Source: Brassica napus
Lineage: Eukaryota > Streptophyta > Magnoliopsida > Brassicales > Brassicaceae
Assembly (NCBI RefSeq): GCF_020379485.1
Contig: NC_063450.1
Span: forward strand, 32,216,137 to 32,280,136
DNA length: 64,000 nucleotides
Direction of reading: 5' to 3'
Positions 34,279-46,270 of the stretch are shown in pieces. Numbering within the stretch: position 1 is the first letter of the stretch; each line of letters opens with the position of its first letter. The notes under the pieces are model-generated. The model saw nothing but the letters and a program-made list of their open reading frames with translations, was not told where the DNA came from and searched no databases. The position numbers and the translations under genes were made by a program.

Positions 34279-37200
34279 ATGTCGGGCTTGGGAAATATTT
34301 TCGAGTTGCGGAGGTGGATGTATATGCATAGAGATGCTAACGGGAGAGTGACGAAAGAATATCTTGCTGGGTTGGAGCGTTTTATGCATCAAGCAGATTC
34401 TACACCGCTCGCCCAAGAAAGCGGTAAAATATTCTGTCCTTGTAGGAAATGTAACAATTCAAAGTTGGCAAACCGTGAAAATGTTTGGAAGCATTTAGTA
34501 AATAGAGGTTTCACGCCAAATTATTATATCTGGTTTCAACATGGAGAAGGTTATAGTTATGATCAGAATGAAGCTAGTAGTAGTAATAACAACTTTCAAG
34601 AAGAACCGGTTGATCATCAATTGCATAATGCACATAGTTACCATCAGGAGGATCAGCCGATGGTAGATTATGATAGGGTTCATGATATGGTAACTGATGC
34701 ATTCGTAGCTCATGATGATGAAGATGAAGAACCTAACATAGATTCAAAAAAGTTTTATGAAATGTTAGATGCGGCAAATCAACCACTTTACAGTGGTTGT
34801 AGAGAAGGTCTCTCTAAATTGTCATTGGCTGCTAGAATGATGAATATTAAAACTGATCACAATCTACCTGAAAGTTGCATGAACGAATGGGCAGATTTAT
34901 TTAAAGAGTATTTGCCGGAAGACAATGAGTCTGCTGATTCTTATTATGAGATTCAGAAACTGGTTTATAGTCTTGGGTTGCCTTCGGAGATGATAGATGT
35001 TTGCATCGACAACTGCATGATCTACTGGGGAGATGATGAGAAGTTGGAAGAATGTCGATTCTGCAAGAAACCACGATTCAAGCCGCAAGGAAGGGGACGT
35101 AATAGGGTACCGTACCAAAGGATGTGGTACCTACCAATTACAGATAGATTGAAAAGATTGTACCAATCGGAGCAGACTGCTGGAAAGATGAGGTGGCATG
35201 CCGAGCATACTCAGACGGATGGTGAGATGACTCATCCATCAGATGCAAGAGCCTGGAAACATTTTAACAAAGTACATCCGAATTTCGCTAGCAATAGCCG
35301 GAATGTGTACCTCGGATTATGCACAGATGGATTTAGTCCATTTGGAATGTCAGGGAGACAATATTCATTGTGGCCTGTCTTTCTTACGCCATACAACCTG
35401 CCACCGGAGATGTGCATGCAACGGGAGTTTTTATTCTTGACCATATTAATACCCGGTCCGAAGCATCCAAAAAGGTCACTTGATGTTTTCCTACAACCAC
35501 TGATAAAAGAGTTGAAGGATTTGTGGTCAACAGGGATGAGGACGTATGACTGCTCAACGAAGAAGAATTTTACGATGCGAGCTATGCTTTTGTGGACCAT
35601 AAGTGACTTTCCTGCCTATGGGATGTTGTCTGGATGGACTACACATGGGAGATTAGCTTGTCCATATTGTAATGGAACGACAGATGCATTTCAACTGAAG
35701 AATGGTAGAAAGACAAGTTGGTTCGATTGTCACCGTCGATTTCTTCCAGTTGGCCATCCGTACCGAAGAAACAAGAATTTGTTTAGGCACAAAAAGGTTG
35801 TGAGAGACACTCCTCCTCCATATCTAACTGGAGAACAAATTGAAGCGCAAATCGACTACTACGGAGCTAACGAAACAGTTCGCTGGGGTGGTAATTGGCA
35901 TGTCCCTCGTAATATGCCTGATTCTTACGGTGTTCATCACAACTGGCACAAGAAGAGTATATTTTGGGAGTTACCATATTGGAAGGATCTTCTTCTGCGC
36001 CACAACCTTGATGTGATGCATATAGAGAAGAATTTCTTTGAGAACATCATGAATACAATATTGAATGTCCCAGGGAAGACAAAAGACAACATAAAATCGA
36101 GGTTGGACTTGCCGGATATTTGCTCAAGAAGTGAGTTACATATAAAAAGCAATGGCCAAGTTCCCGTTCCAATTTTTAGATTGTCTTCAGAAAAAAAGTC
36201 GGTTTTGTTCAATTGGGTGGCATCAGAAGTGAAGTTCCCTGATGGGTATGTTTCAAATCTTTCAAGATGTGTTGAAAAGGGTCAAAAGTTCTCCGGGATG
36301 AAGAGTCATGATTGTCATGTCTTTATGCAACGACTTCTGCCATTTGCATTTGCGGAGCTACTTCCAACAAACGTACATGAAGCACTTGCAGGTAGTTTAC
36401 AATAGGACAATAATATTAAATTGGTTTAGTTTACAATAATAGTATTTGACTAACAATGTGTTTAATTGTTTTTGGAATAGGCATTGGAGCATTTTTCAGG
36501 GATTTGAGCACACGCACTCTTAAAGAAGAAGTCGTAGAACAGCTTCAGGAGAACATTCCTATCTTATTGTGCAACTTGGAGAAGATATTTCCTCCAGGCT
36601 TTTTTGACGTGATGGAGCATCTAGCTATCCACCTCCCATATGAGGCATTGCTTCGTGGACCGGTACATTACGGATGGATGTATCAGTACGAGCGAGCCAT
36701 GAAATATTTGAAGGGAAAAGCAAAGAACCTCGCCAAAGTTGAAGGTTCTATAATTGCTGGAAGTTTGACAGAAGAAGTTTCTCACTTCACATCGTACTAC
36801 TTTGCGTCAAAAGTACGTACCCGAAGAAGAGCTCCAAGAAGATATGATGATGGTGGCGTTGCGCCCACATATGCAGTTGTTGGCGTTCCAGAAATCTTTA
36901 GCCAGATTGGACGACTTGGTGGGAAATCAAAACAGGTTTGGTGGTCGAGTGAAGAAGACGCTCATAGTGCACACACCTATATTCTACTCAATTGCGAGGA
37001 TCCATTGATGCGTTATTTTGAAAGGTAACTTAAATTGAGTATACATTATATAATTGAGAGAGATTAATTCATGTAAAATGTGAATTTACAGCATGTTTGT
37101 TTCACAAGTCGAAGAAACATTTCCTGGTATATCCACAAGTGACGTAGACAAAAGAAAAGATCAACACTTTGTTAAGTGGTTGAAGAATCAGGTATTAATC

Positions 37201-37940
37201 AAATACTTTTAAAATTTTCATACATGAATGATTTGTATTTCAACGTTCTTTTTATTTTTAAATAGGTTGATTATGACGACGATGCAGATTATCCTAAGTG
37301 GTTACACGAAGTAATTCAATCTCCACTTGTAAAGGTCACCACATCACAGATGTATTTCACACGAGGCTATACTTTTCACACATATGAGTATGGTAAACAG
37401 CGGGCTACCAGTAACTATGGAATTTGTGTGAAAGGAGAAACAGATTTCTACGGAATCTTGACGAAGATTATTGAAGTCGAATTCCCAGGGATATTGAAGC
37501 TAAAATGCGTCCTCTTCAAGTGTGAATGGTTCGACCCCGTCGTCAATAGAGGTGTTCGGTTGAACAAATTCGGTGTAGTAGATGTCAACGGTGGCCGGAG
37601 GTACAACAAATTCGAGCCCTTCATCTTAGCTTCACAAGCAGACCAAGTTAGCTTCCTTCCATACCCACGGATGAGAGAGTCGGGTATAAATTGGTTGGCC
37701 GTGATCAAAGTTACACCTCGAGGACGAATCATCGTAGGAGAAGAACCACCATTGCAAGAAGAACAAATAAATGAAGTTCATGAACCTGAACAAGAAATTG
37801 ATGACATCCTTCTCATTGATCCGCATAATCACGAGTATGAAGATCTTACCGAAGATCCCACGGAGGAAGCTGTTGAAGACGAGTTTCATGTAAATGATGA
37901 TGTTTCAAGTGATGACGGGAATGTCGATGAATCCGATTAA
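34279..37940 (+). CDS. CACTA transposase (TnpD-like; Transposase_21 family)
   Basis: Exons 34279-36391, 36481-37024, 37092-37191 and 37266-37940 splice in frame to 1,143 residues. In order: a transposase-associated N-terminal domain with CPCRKCNN (residues about 10-90), an acidic linker, a Transposase_21 core (about 235-520, including WHAEHTQTDGEMTHPSDA), a DUF4218 region (about 700-815, with FPPGFFDVMEHLAIHLPYEA), a DUF4216 region (about 945-1045, with YFTRGYTFHTYEYG), and an acidic tail. This is the standard domain order of plant En/Spm transposases that cut and paste the element. The four-exon model restores continuity at each junction (for example ALA-G-IGAFFRDL). No stop or frameshift is visible. 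Start 34279 is preferred over 34231 because of TATA spacing. Confidence 0.88.
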
Positions 37941-38159
37941 TGTATTTCATATTTGTATGAGTTTGAATTATTATATATAATTAAAGATAATGGGAGTTTA
38001 TTTATAAATAAGATATCGATATTAATTATAAGTAAAGGAATTGTGTTTTTATAGTTTTCGGTTTGGATTAGAATGAATTGCTTGAGGTTAAAGGATAGAA
38101 GTGTTTGATATATGAAGTATAAGATAAAGAAGATGTGGTTTGGGATTTGGGGTTTCGTT

Positions 38160-39620
38160 TTAGGGGTTTAGAGACATTCGTCGTACTTTCCACGTTACCT
38201 CACGGGAACGACTTATAATTCAGTCGTCTCTGGGAAAGTTAAAATTTCACGGTAACAGTAAACGTCGTAAGAGCCTCGTTAAATTACGTGGAAAGAGCGA
38301 GGTTCGCTCCAGAAGACTTAATTTAAAGTCGTCCGGGGAAAGCAAAGTCGTCCAGAATTTTACTTTTCGTCGTAAGGGCCTCGTTAACTAAAAAAAAATT
38401 AATTTTCAATTTCATATAAACTTTAAAAAAAAAGAGAAGTTAAAATTCAGTGGTCTTTGACTATTTCTGGACGACTTATAATTCAGTCATCTCTGGGAAA
38501 GTTAAAATTTCACGGTAACAGAAAACGTCGTAAGAGTCTCGTTAACTTACGTGGAATTAGAGATGATTTATAATTAAAAAAGCGGATATCGCTTTTTCCA
38601 CGTAAGACCAAAACGTCGTAAGAGCCTCGTTAAATTACGTGGAAAGAGCGATGTTCGCTCCAGAAGACTTAATTTAAAGTCGTCCGGGGAAAGCAAAGTC
38701 GTCCATAATTTTACTTTTCGTCGTAAGGGCCTCGTTAACCAAAAAAAAATTAATTTTCAACTTCATATAAACTTTAAAAAAAAGAGAAGTTAAAATTCAG
38801 TGGTCTTTGACTATTTCTGGACGACTTATAATTCAGTCATCTCTGGGAAAGTTAAAATTTCACGGTAACAGAAAACGTCGTAAGAGTCTCGTTAACTTAC
38901 GTGGAATTAGAGATGATTTATAATTAAAAAAGCGGATATCGCTTTTTCCACGTAAGACCAAAACGTCGTAAGAGCCTCGTTAAATTACGTGGAAAGAGCG
39001 AGGTTCGCTCCAGAAGACTTAATTTAAAGTCGTCCGGGGAAAGCAAAGTCGTCCAGAAGACTTAATTTAAAGTCGTCTCTGGGAAAGTTAAAATTTCACG
39101 GTAACAGTAAACGTCGTAAGAGCCTCGTTAACTTACGTGGAATTAGAGACGATTTATAATTAAAAAAGCGGAATTAGAAGTCGTCCAGAGACTTAATTTA
39201 AAGTCGTCCGAGGAAAGCAAAGTCGTCCGGGGAAAGCAAACGCCGTAAGAGCCTCGTTAACTTACGTGGAATTAGAGATGATTTATAAGTCGTCTGAAGT
39301 TTTTTTTTTAACAAACAAAGCCGGACGACTTATAATTAAGTCGTCCCTTTTAATTTTCAATTGCAAAAGTGACCTCTTTAGACGACTTACCTCTTCTGGA
39401 CGACTTAATGCTAAGTCGTCTGCGGCAATGTTTATTGAACTTCTTCAATTTCTCTATGTTTATTGAACTTCTTCAGTTGGAAAACCTTCCAGACGACTTA
39501 TAATAAGTCGTCCAAACCTTCTAGACGACTTATTTGTAAGTCGTCCAGTTGGAAAACCTTCCAGACGACTTATTTCTTCCAGACAACTTATATATTTACA
39601 AATCTATACAAAGACAAGTT
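38160..39620. repeat. Internal tandem repeats of the CACTA element
   Basis: Units of roughly 260-350 bp repeat between the two genes. Landmarks GACGACTTATAATTCAGTC (about 38209, 38470, 38820) and CGTCGTAAGAGCCTCGTTAA recur, with an optional block of about 90 bases containing AAAAAAGCGGATATCGC. From 39300 a shorter palindromic motif, GACGACTTA...TAAGTCGTC, recurs every 30-60 bases. Some motifs (CGTCGTAA) resemble the subterminal sites. It is non-coding. Confidence 0.8.
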
Positions 39621-39988
39621 GAAATACAAATACTTCGCTCGTTATCCCTCATTTTCTTCGCGTTGCACCTAGCAAAGTCTTTAGGGTCAAAGGAGACCCC
39701 AAGAGCATGACATTCAATGTACTTTACAGCGTACACGGGTTTGAGGTTTGGAGATAAGAAAGATAGGGTTTGAGGTTTGGGGTTTAAGATTTTAGGGGTT
39801 AGCAAAAAAAGCCTCGCTATTCACACGTAAAATCGATGATAAAAACAAGAATCGTCGCAAGAACGACGTTAAATAAAAGACGGGCCTCTGTATATCCTCG
39901 TTAATTTACGTGGCCCTTACGACGAAACGAAAGACGGGCCTCTGTCTTTCCTCGTGATTTTGCGACGAATTTTCGACGAACACTAATT

Positions 39989-39997
39989 CTATATATA
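39989..39997 (+). promoter_or_regulatory. TATA box of the second CACTA gene
   Basis: TCTATATATAGG lies about 70 bp upstream of the ATG at 40065. Confidence 0.5.
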
Positions 39998-40064
39998 GGC
40001 GAAACCGCAGCCCTCTTCATTTCCTCTCTAATTCCACTCTACAGCCTCTCCATTTCCTCTGAAA

Positions 40065-41274
40065 ATGGTAAGTCTCTCATTCCTCTCTAAATAGTTTAGG
40101 GAATTTAGATTAGGTGGTTAGTTTAGGGAATTTAGTTTACGAAATTAGTTTACAAAATTTAGGTTTCCTCATTTTATTAATTACGTAGTTAATACTATTC
40201 ATAATTTTTTTTAACTCTTGACTTTAATTTATAAATTTAAATTTTGCAGACTATTCGTAGGCACCAGCGTAGTGCTCACTACTCGCAGATGTTCGGTCCA
40301 CCGGGTAGTCGGTTAGACCTGCCTTCACTTCCCGGTTCTTCTTCAGCTCCCGGTTCTTCGGGTCAGCAGGAGACCGTCCCCGAGACTCAATCTTCTCAGA
40401 GAGTCTCGCCTACTTCTACGGCATCGCCATCAGTTCCTCATGTGCCTCCTCCGGTACCTCCTCCTCCGATGCCAGCTCCTCATGTGCCTCCTCAGATGCC
40501 CGCCCATCAGGTTCATGCTGATTTGATGGTGCCAGCGAGTTGTCCTTACTCTCAGTACACTGTTGAGGACATTCTCGGTTTCCCAGGCAGAGAAGGCTTA
40601 CCGATCATAGACCCCGACCGACCTGAAGGAACTCTTTGGTATGTATGTTACATTTATTTTTTAAAATTCATTTGTGATTTTAATAAATATTTAAAACTTT
40701 GAATTTGTTTTTTTTTTTCCAGGTTTGGGGTTGATAACTGTCTTGCAACAGAAGTAACCGAGACGATTAAAGGTTACTTCTCCATGGCACATCCCAACTG
40801 GAAATCCACTCCGATCTACATCAGAAGGACGTGGTTCAAGATTTACGCTGTAAGTTTTTACAATTTATTCCTGATTTATATTTTTTTAAATTTTATTTTT
40901 CTAAACTAATTATTAATAATTTTTTTTTTGCAGCAAAAATTTAATTGGTCCATCGGGGTCACTGAGAAGGTGCGGAAAGAGTTTATCGACAAGGCGAAGA
41001 AACGTTTGTTGGACACGGTCTCCAACTGGAAGGGTGACTGGATCGTGAAGGGCTATGAGCGGGGCAAACCTTCAACCATCACCACGGACGTGTGGGATGG
41101 CCTCATCCGTTACTGGAGGGATCCTGATGCCATGAGAGTCGCCCAGTCTTGCTCCGCCTCCCGTAACTCGGTAGATGAGCACGGCCACAGGGCGATGCAA
41201 CATAGTACGGGCCAAAAGCCACACGCCCGCGTCCGTTTGGAAATGGTACGTAATTTAAATATTTAACTTTTTGA

Positions 41275-41313
<39 letters not shown>

Positions 41314-41994
41314 CTTTCTTAACTGTTTTTAGGCCAAGGAGTTGGGACGTTTACCGACTCTTATGGAACTTTTCGATCGGACCCACAAGAACAAGGCGGG
41401 CGCATTTGTAGATGAGAGGTCTGAGAAGATCTACAATGATGTGGCAGCTCGTATTGACGAGCGTGAGACCCAGCTGGCGCAGGAGTCCGCCGACGGATCA
41501 CCCGTCGTCTTATCCACAATAGAAGTGGATAGAATTTACGAGGAGGTAAATTTTATATAAATTTTTTATTAATTTCATTTTACTTTAAAATTTAAATTTT
41601 AATATATATTTTATTGTTTTTTAAGGTCGCTCCTAAGAAAAAAGGACGTGTGTTGGGGATTGGTTCCGTCAACGATGTTCCGAGAGCGACTTCCTCTTAT
41701 GGCCAGAGACGGGATGATGAAGTCTCTCAGCTGCGCGACGTGTTGGAGACGACACAACATCAGCTGTCGTCGACACAAAACGAGTTGGCCTCGACAAAAT
41801 CATCGTTCACAGCTCGTATGACTGGTCTCGAGAACTTCTTGGACGTCATAGCGGCCACAAATCCGGAATGGGAGGCCATGTTCAGGACCATGAGACAACA
41901 AAACCCCATTCCAGGCGAGACATCCGTGCAAGTCAACGAGGAAGATCTCTCGAGAAGGAGCGAGGAATTCTACGACGCGGCAATGCAGCATTAG
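40065..41994 (+). CDS. CACTA second protein (TnpA-position; Transposase_24, Ptta/En/Spm type)
   Basis: Six exons: 40065-40067 (just the ATG), 40250-40638, 40723-40849, 40934-41245, 41333-41545 and 41626-41994, giving 470 residues in frame. After a basic start ([10 protein letters not shown]), residues about 60-105 are Pro-rich. About 110-290 holds the plant Ptta/En/Spm Transposase_24 region ([16 protein letters not shown], then [14 protein letters not shown]). A PKKKGR basic patch at about 351 may be a nuclear signal, and about 375-425 is a predicted coiled coil. Such proteins are thought to bind subterminal motifs and assist excision. Odd points: the first coding exon is a lone ATG, and the fourth coding intron carries a (TA)15 run. 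Confidence 0.8.
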
Positions 41995-42578
41995 TTTTTT
42001 TTTTTGTTATTGTATTTTAAAATTCAAAACTTATTTATATATTATATAATTTCATTTTGATTCGGCCAAAAAAAAATTTTCTATTCGATTTAATTTCAAT
42101 TAAAATTTTATTAATAAATTAAATAAATATAATTTTTATTTATAAATTCAGTAAATAGAAAACAAAGTAATTTTGTCGCTAATTCCCGATGTATTAACGA
42201 GGATTTTACGTGGATTCCGTTACGATTCTATTACGACGAATTCTTTTCGTGTTCCTTACGTTTTTATTACGACGAATTTGTTTAGAGGTTTTTTCGAGTC
42301 TTTTACGACGAATCCTTTACGAGTTTTTTACGAGGAAAAACAACGACCGCGTTACGTGGAAACCCAACGTGGTCTTTACGACGAAGACGAAATCTTAATT
42401 CTTCTTTACGAGGAAAATTTAACCTCGCTAATTAACGACGAAATGGCGACGAATCTTCTCTTACGACAATCATATAACGACGAAACGCCTTTCATCGCCA
42501 TTTCCTCGTAACTCTTCTTTTCCGAGGAAATAACGACGATTTTGGCCGTCGTTAAATTTGTGTTTTCTTGTAGTGATT

Positions 42579-44316
42579 CACTACAAGAAAAATGGGTTTT
42601 ATTAGCGGACGGAAAACGCTATCTAACGATACGATAGCGGTTTTAGAAGCGCTGTATCATCGCCCGTCATAATAGGTCAAGTACATTAGATAGCAGTTTT
42701 TTGCATTGCTATCATATTGCGACAAACAATAACGTTTTATTGCAAGCAATTAAATATTTTATTATAACGTTTTTTTATTGTTATTATTTATCTTACTAAA
42801 AATAAAAATAAAAATAAAAAAAATTTAAAAGATATTTATAAATCGAAATTGGTTACAAAGTTAAAGACCGGTACACCAAATAAAGCAAACTTAACCAATT
42901 TTTTTTAACAAAATAAAAGCTAAACCTAAAAGAAAAACCTAGTCTACGCCTCCATGAACTGTCCCCCACAACGCCGTATACATCCCGTCGTCCTCCTCCT
43001 CCATTTGTCGTCGCCGTCCTCCTCCATTGCTGTGTCGACCAAGCTCTCGCGTCTCGGTCTTCTCTCCTTCTCCTCCACCACCACGACTAGCTTTCTCTGC
43101 CATCTCCATGGAACTACTTCAGATCCGGTGTGTCAACGAAGCCCTCCTCACGTCTCTGTCTTCTCTCCTTCTCCGCCTATCTTCTTCTTCTTCTTTCTGG
43201 GTTCCACCTCCACCACCACCTGTAGCTTCTTCTGCCATCTCCACACCACGGCTTCTTCAGATCTCGGGCTCCGTCGCAAGATGTTGTTGATTTCGTTGGC
43301 TTCCTTTCCCTACAAAAGAATCCAACACAAACACAATTAGAAAATGAGAAGCCAACACATGAACTTTATCAATCTTAAAACCAAATAAAAAAAGAATTGA
43401 ATAGAAACAGAGATGGTCGAAAGGAAGGAGAAGATAGAAGAGAGATTGATAATTTTTTAGAAAGAGAAGATGAAAGATCTACAAATCTGAAAAAGAACAG
43501 ACCTGAACCGTCGGATTTAATCTCATCCAACGGATAAAGAGGTGATCCATGTGCTTAAAATTCTGACCAATAAGAACTCTTCATCATTCTTGCACACTAA
43601 AAAGGAACTTGTATTGTTTTTGGTTATTTATATATGTATTTTAATTTTAAAAATTTAAAACATATGAATATTTAAATGATTATGTTTCAAGTTTCTAAGT
43701 CTTAAATAATGCTTACGTGCTTGTAGTTATGACTAAATTTATATAATTATAATTTCAAAATTGCATCTTAGTGTTTATGTTTATGAGTTTAGAGTTTGGA
43801 GTATGGAGTTTATGATTTATATGTAAGATTTTATGTTATGAGTTTAAGAAACATTGGATTTAAAGAGTACACTTAATATTTGTGGTTAAAGTTTAAATTT
43901 AGATTTGAAGTTTATATATTAGTGGATGTATGGTTTATGCTGAAGTTTTAGGGTATAGAGTTTGATAGGAGATTTAAGGTTTATGTGTTTGAAAGTTACA
44001 TATTAAGATTAAGAAAAAATTGAGTTTACGTTTAAGATTTGAAGTTATAATATGAAAATATTAGAGTTTTAAGTTTGTGTTTAGAGTTTAGGGTTCAAAA
44101 ACTTGTTTAGAGTTTAGGGATTCAAAAAGCCAAATATAGCGTTTTATTATATTTTGCTATTAAAGATACGCTATCATAGCGTTTTTAAATAAACTACTTT
44201 ATCATAGCGTTTCCAAATATACAAACGCTATCTAAAATTAAGCGGTATGTCAACCATAGCAGAAAAACAAAAAACGCTATCCTGTACTGCTATCAAAACT
44301 CTTTTTTCTTGTAGTG
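42579..44316. mobile_element. Non-autonomous CACTA element, 1.74 kb (in Helitron A)
   Basis: The ends CACTACAAGAAAAATGGGTT and (inverted) CACTACAAGAAAAAAGAGTT share 14 bases. ATT flanks both sides (42576-42578, 44317-44319). Subterminal motifs are AACGCTAT/ATAGCGTT in both orientations, quite unlike the TTACGAGGAA motifs of its neighbour, so it is a different family. There is no transposase. A low-complexity GC-rich segment (42954-43290) has frames on both strands, and the minus-strand one resembles an exon rich in Glu, Arg and Gly. It may be a captured gene piece. Confidence 0.88.
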
Positions 44317-44463
44317 ATTTTTCATAACAGGGAAAAAAACCACGATGCTTTTGATCAAATAATCAGAGGAAAAAGGCTTACTTTATTGTATAAGATGTTA
44401 GCTGATGAAGTTTTTAAGCAGACATTGATAGAGTTAAAGAGAATTAGGTTTACAGATAGTCAA

Positions 44464-44468
<5 letters not shown>

Positions 44469-44543
<75 letters not shown>
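44469..44543 (+). repeat. (GA)n microsatellite, 75 bp
   Basis: A pure GA tract. The equivalent tract in the next unit (56368-56403) is 36 bp. Confidence 0.95.
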
Positions 44544-44546
<3 letters not shown>

Positions 44547-44997
44547 CGCCATTAGTAGAGTTGATGTTTAATAGTGATTGACCTTTGGGATTTGGTCGAA
44601 TTGAGGCTGTTCATCGCAGGGACGGAACACATTTACGGAGCTTCGAACGGTTACGTTGGTGGATGATGAGGCCGAGTTAATGCGAAAGAGTGGGAGGAGT
44701 GGCAGGATCGACGTTAATGCTTGAGTAAATGGTATATGTTTGCCGAAAGCTGAATACGTTACAGAGCCATTGTTTGGTGTTTCGAGCTTCAGAGAGTGAA
44801 GGTGCTGGTGATGAAGATTAACCAAACCAAATAACAACTGGGCCTAAGAGAGTGATAGCCCATCAAAGTATTAATCGTTTCAACATCGAAATCGAAACAA
44901 AATGAAAATAAATGAGGACAGGTGTCACAAAATGCTCCAAGCACATTGGTGAGATGGTTCAAGGAGGAGAGAGGCAAGCCAACTTTATTGTATAAGA

Positions 44998-46270
44998 TTT
45001 ATGAGAAGCTGAGTCTGTTACAAGTTGTTCACTATTTTCTTTTTAGTTGTATCTTTCCCTTTTTCTTACTCCTAAAAATTTAAATTGATTTTAAACTGAT
45101 TTTTATTGCTTTTTAGGTTTTGGTTTTTGATTTAGTTTTAAGATTTTGGCTTTTTCAATTTTTAGTTTCTGATTTTTCTGTAGATTTTAGCTTTTCGAAA
45201 AACTTGGACGATGATTTAGATTTTAGAAAATTTTAGTTGAAAAAATTTAGATTAAATTAATAAAGAATAAAAATAATAAGAATAATAAAAAAAAATTTAA
45301 AGCAATTAAAATACAGTATATTATCACCAAAAACATACATACAAAGAGAATTATATAAAACTGCTATTAAAAATTTCAATTTTATTGAATATTTCGAAAT
45401 TGATATTTAAAAATACTACAATATGTTATTTAAGTAATTAATTATTAAAAATAAAGAATTAAGATCAGACAGTAATGGATTTGGGCACAAATATTTCTAT
45501 GATTATTTATTTTCTGTAAGTACTTTCTATAAAAGTTAATTAAAATAGTAAGGTTTAAATCAAATTTTCTTTTGAAATTTTCTGAATTTGTTTAATTTAT
45601 AAAAACAGGAACTTTGTTATTGTATATAAAATGATACTTTTCTAAAATCTGAAATTAATAGCAATATTAAAAATTGAAAAACCGACATAATTTGATGAAA
45701 AACTTAACAGATGTAGTTTTTGGATTTTCTTTAAAAATTAGGAAAAATAAAATAAAACCAGTTTCCTTTGATTGAAGGAAAACTATTTATCTTTTCTTCT
45801 TTTTTTTGGTCAAAGGAAATCTATTTATCTAAGAGTTTGATTGGGTAAAAGGTGGTTATTTTCAAAAACATACCCAAAACTACTTCAAGATCAGTACATA
45901 ATCAACACCTTAACCTGGCTTATGAACTTGTGTTTGTACCAATAAACGTTTTACTTCACAAAATCGTATTTTAATCCTCAATCATTAGCTCACTATACAA
46001 GTTTGAGTTACAAACCTTTACACCGGTTCAATAAACCACATTCATTTAAGAAGAATCCAAAACTGATATAATAGATGGCTCGGCAGTAGATGCAGCCCTG
46101 ACTCCAAGTTTTGAGTCTTTGTTTTGTGTTACTAAGTTTCGAGTCTTCCACTCCAAGTCTCAAGTAAACTAAAAAAGGGAACCTTGGGGTTTCATTCTGA
46201 AGACAACATGCAAATTTGCCATTTCTAGTATGAGAGTACAACACAAAGTTTTGGTTCATTACCTTCATAC
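44998..46270. other. Array spacer, no gene recognised
   Basis: It aligns with 26908-27503 plus 28466-28758 of the first unit, lacks the Helitron found there, and has extra AT-rich sequence at about 45225-45660. The minus frame at 46008-46268 is the unidentified repeated frame noted at 28492. It is repeated at 56858-58130. Confidence 0.5.

Larger units (their letters stand above)
33866..42575 (+). mobile_element. CACTA (En/Spm) transposon, 8.7 kb, apparently complete
   Basis: The left end is CACTACAAGAAAACACAGTT and the right end, inverted, is CACTACAAGAAAACACAAAT, so the first 17 bases of the terminal inverted repeats are identical. A 3-bp target duplication ATT flanks it (33863-33865, 42576-42578). 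Both subterminal regions (33890-34190, 42180-42550) are crowded with TTACGAGGAAA and TTACGACGA-type motifs in both orientations, the expected binding sites for a TnpA-like protein. It encodes a TnpD-like transposase and a second TnpA-position protein, both with open frames once spliced. It is absent from the homologous site at 54484 and so is a late insertion. It resembles the Bot1/CAC type of Brassicaceae. Confidence 0.9.
30993..44997 (-). mobile_element. Helitron A (about 3.55 kb without inserts), carrying two nested CACTA elements
   Basis: The minus-strand 5' end is TCTTATACAATAAAGTTGGC, next to host A. The 3' end has a hairpin at 31004-31020 (CCGGCGC-TGC-GCGCCGG), 10 bases, then CTAG next to host T. 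The copy 1 promoter shows the empty A/T site at 26907/26908 with matching flanks (CATTCTTATTTATCTTA left, TTTATAAGAAG right). Inserts at 33866-42575 and 42579-44316 account for most of its length. No Rep/helicase domain is recognisable, so it is non-autonomous. It carries RPA1-like remnants and unidentified gene-like segments, for example a minus-strand LWVLLADSNNICFFPKVAF frame at 33159-33344 and an 89-codon minus frame at 44568-44837. Confidence 0.85.

Noticed and set aside
42954..43340. 128-codon plus-strand frame in the small CACTA element
   Set aside because: Ser/Pro/Phe-rich low-complexity translation. The opposite strand looks equally open, so I do not call a gene.
44314..44571. 85-codon frame across the GA microsatellite
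   Set aside because: It is an ER-repeat frame created by (GA)n, and its length changes with the repeat in the other unit.
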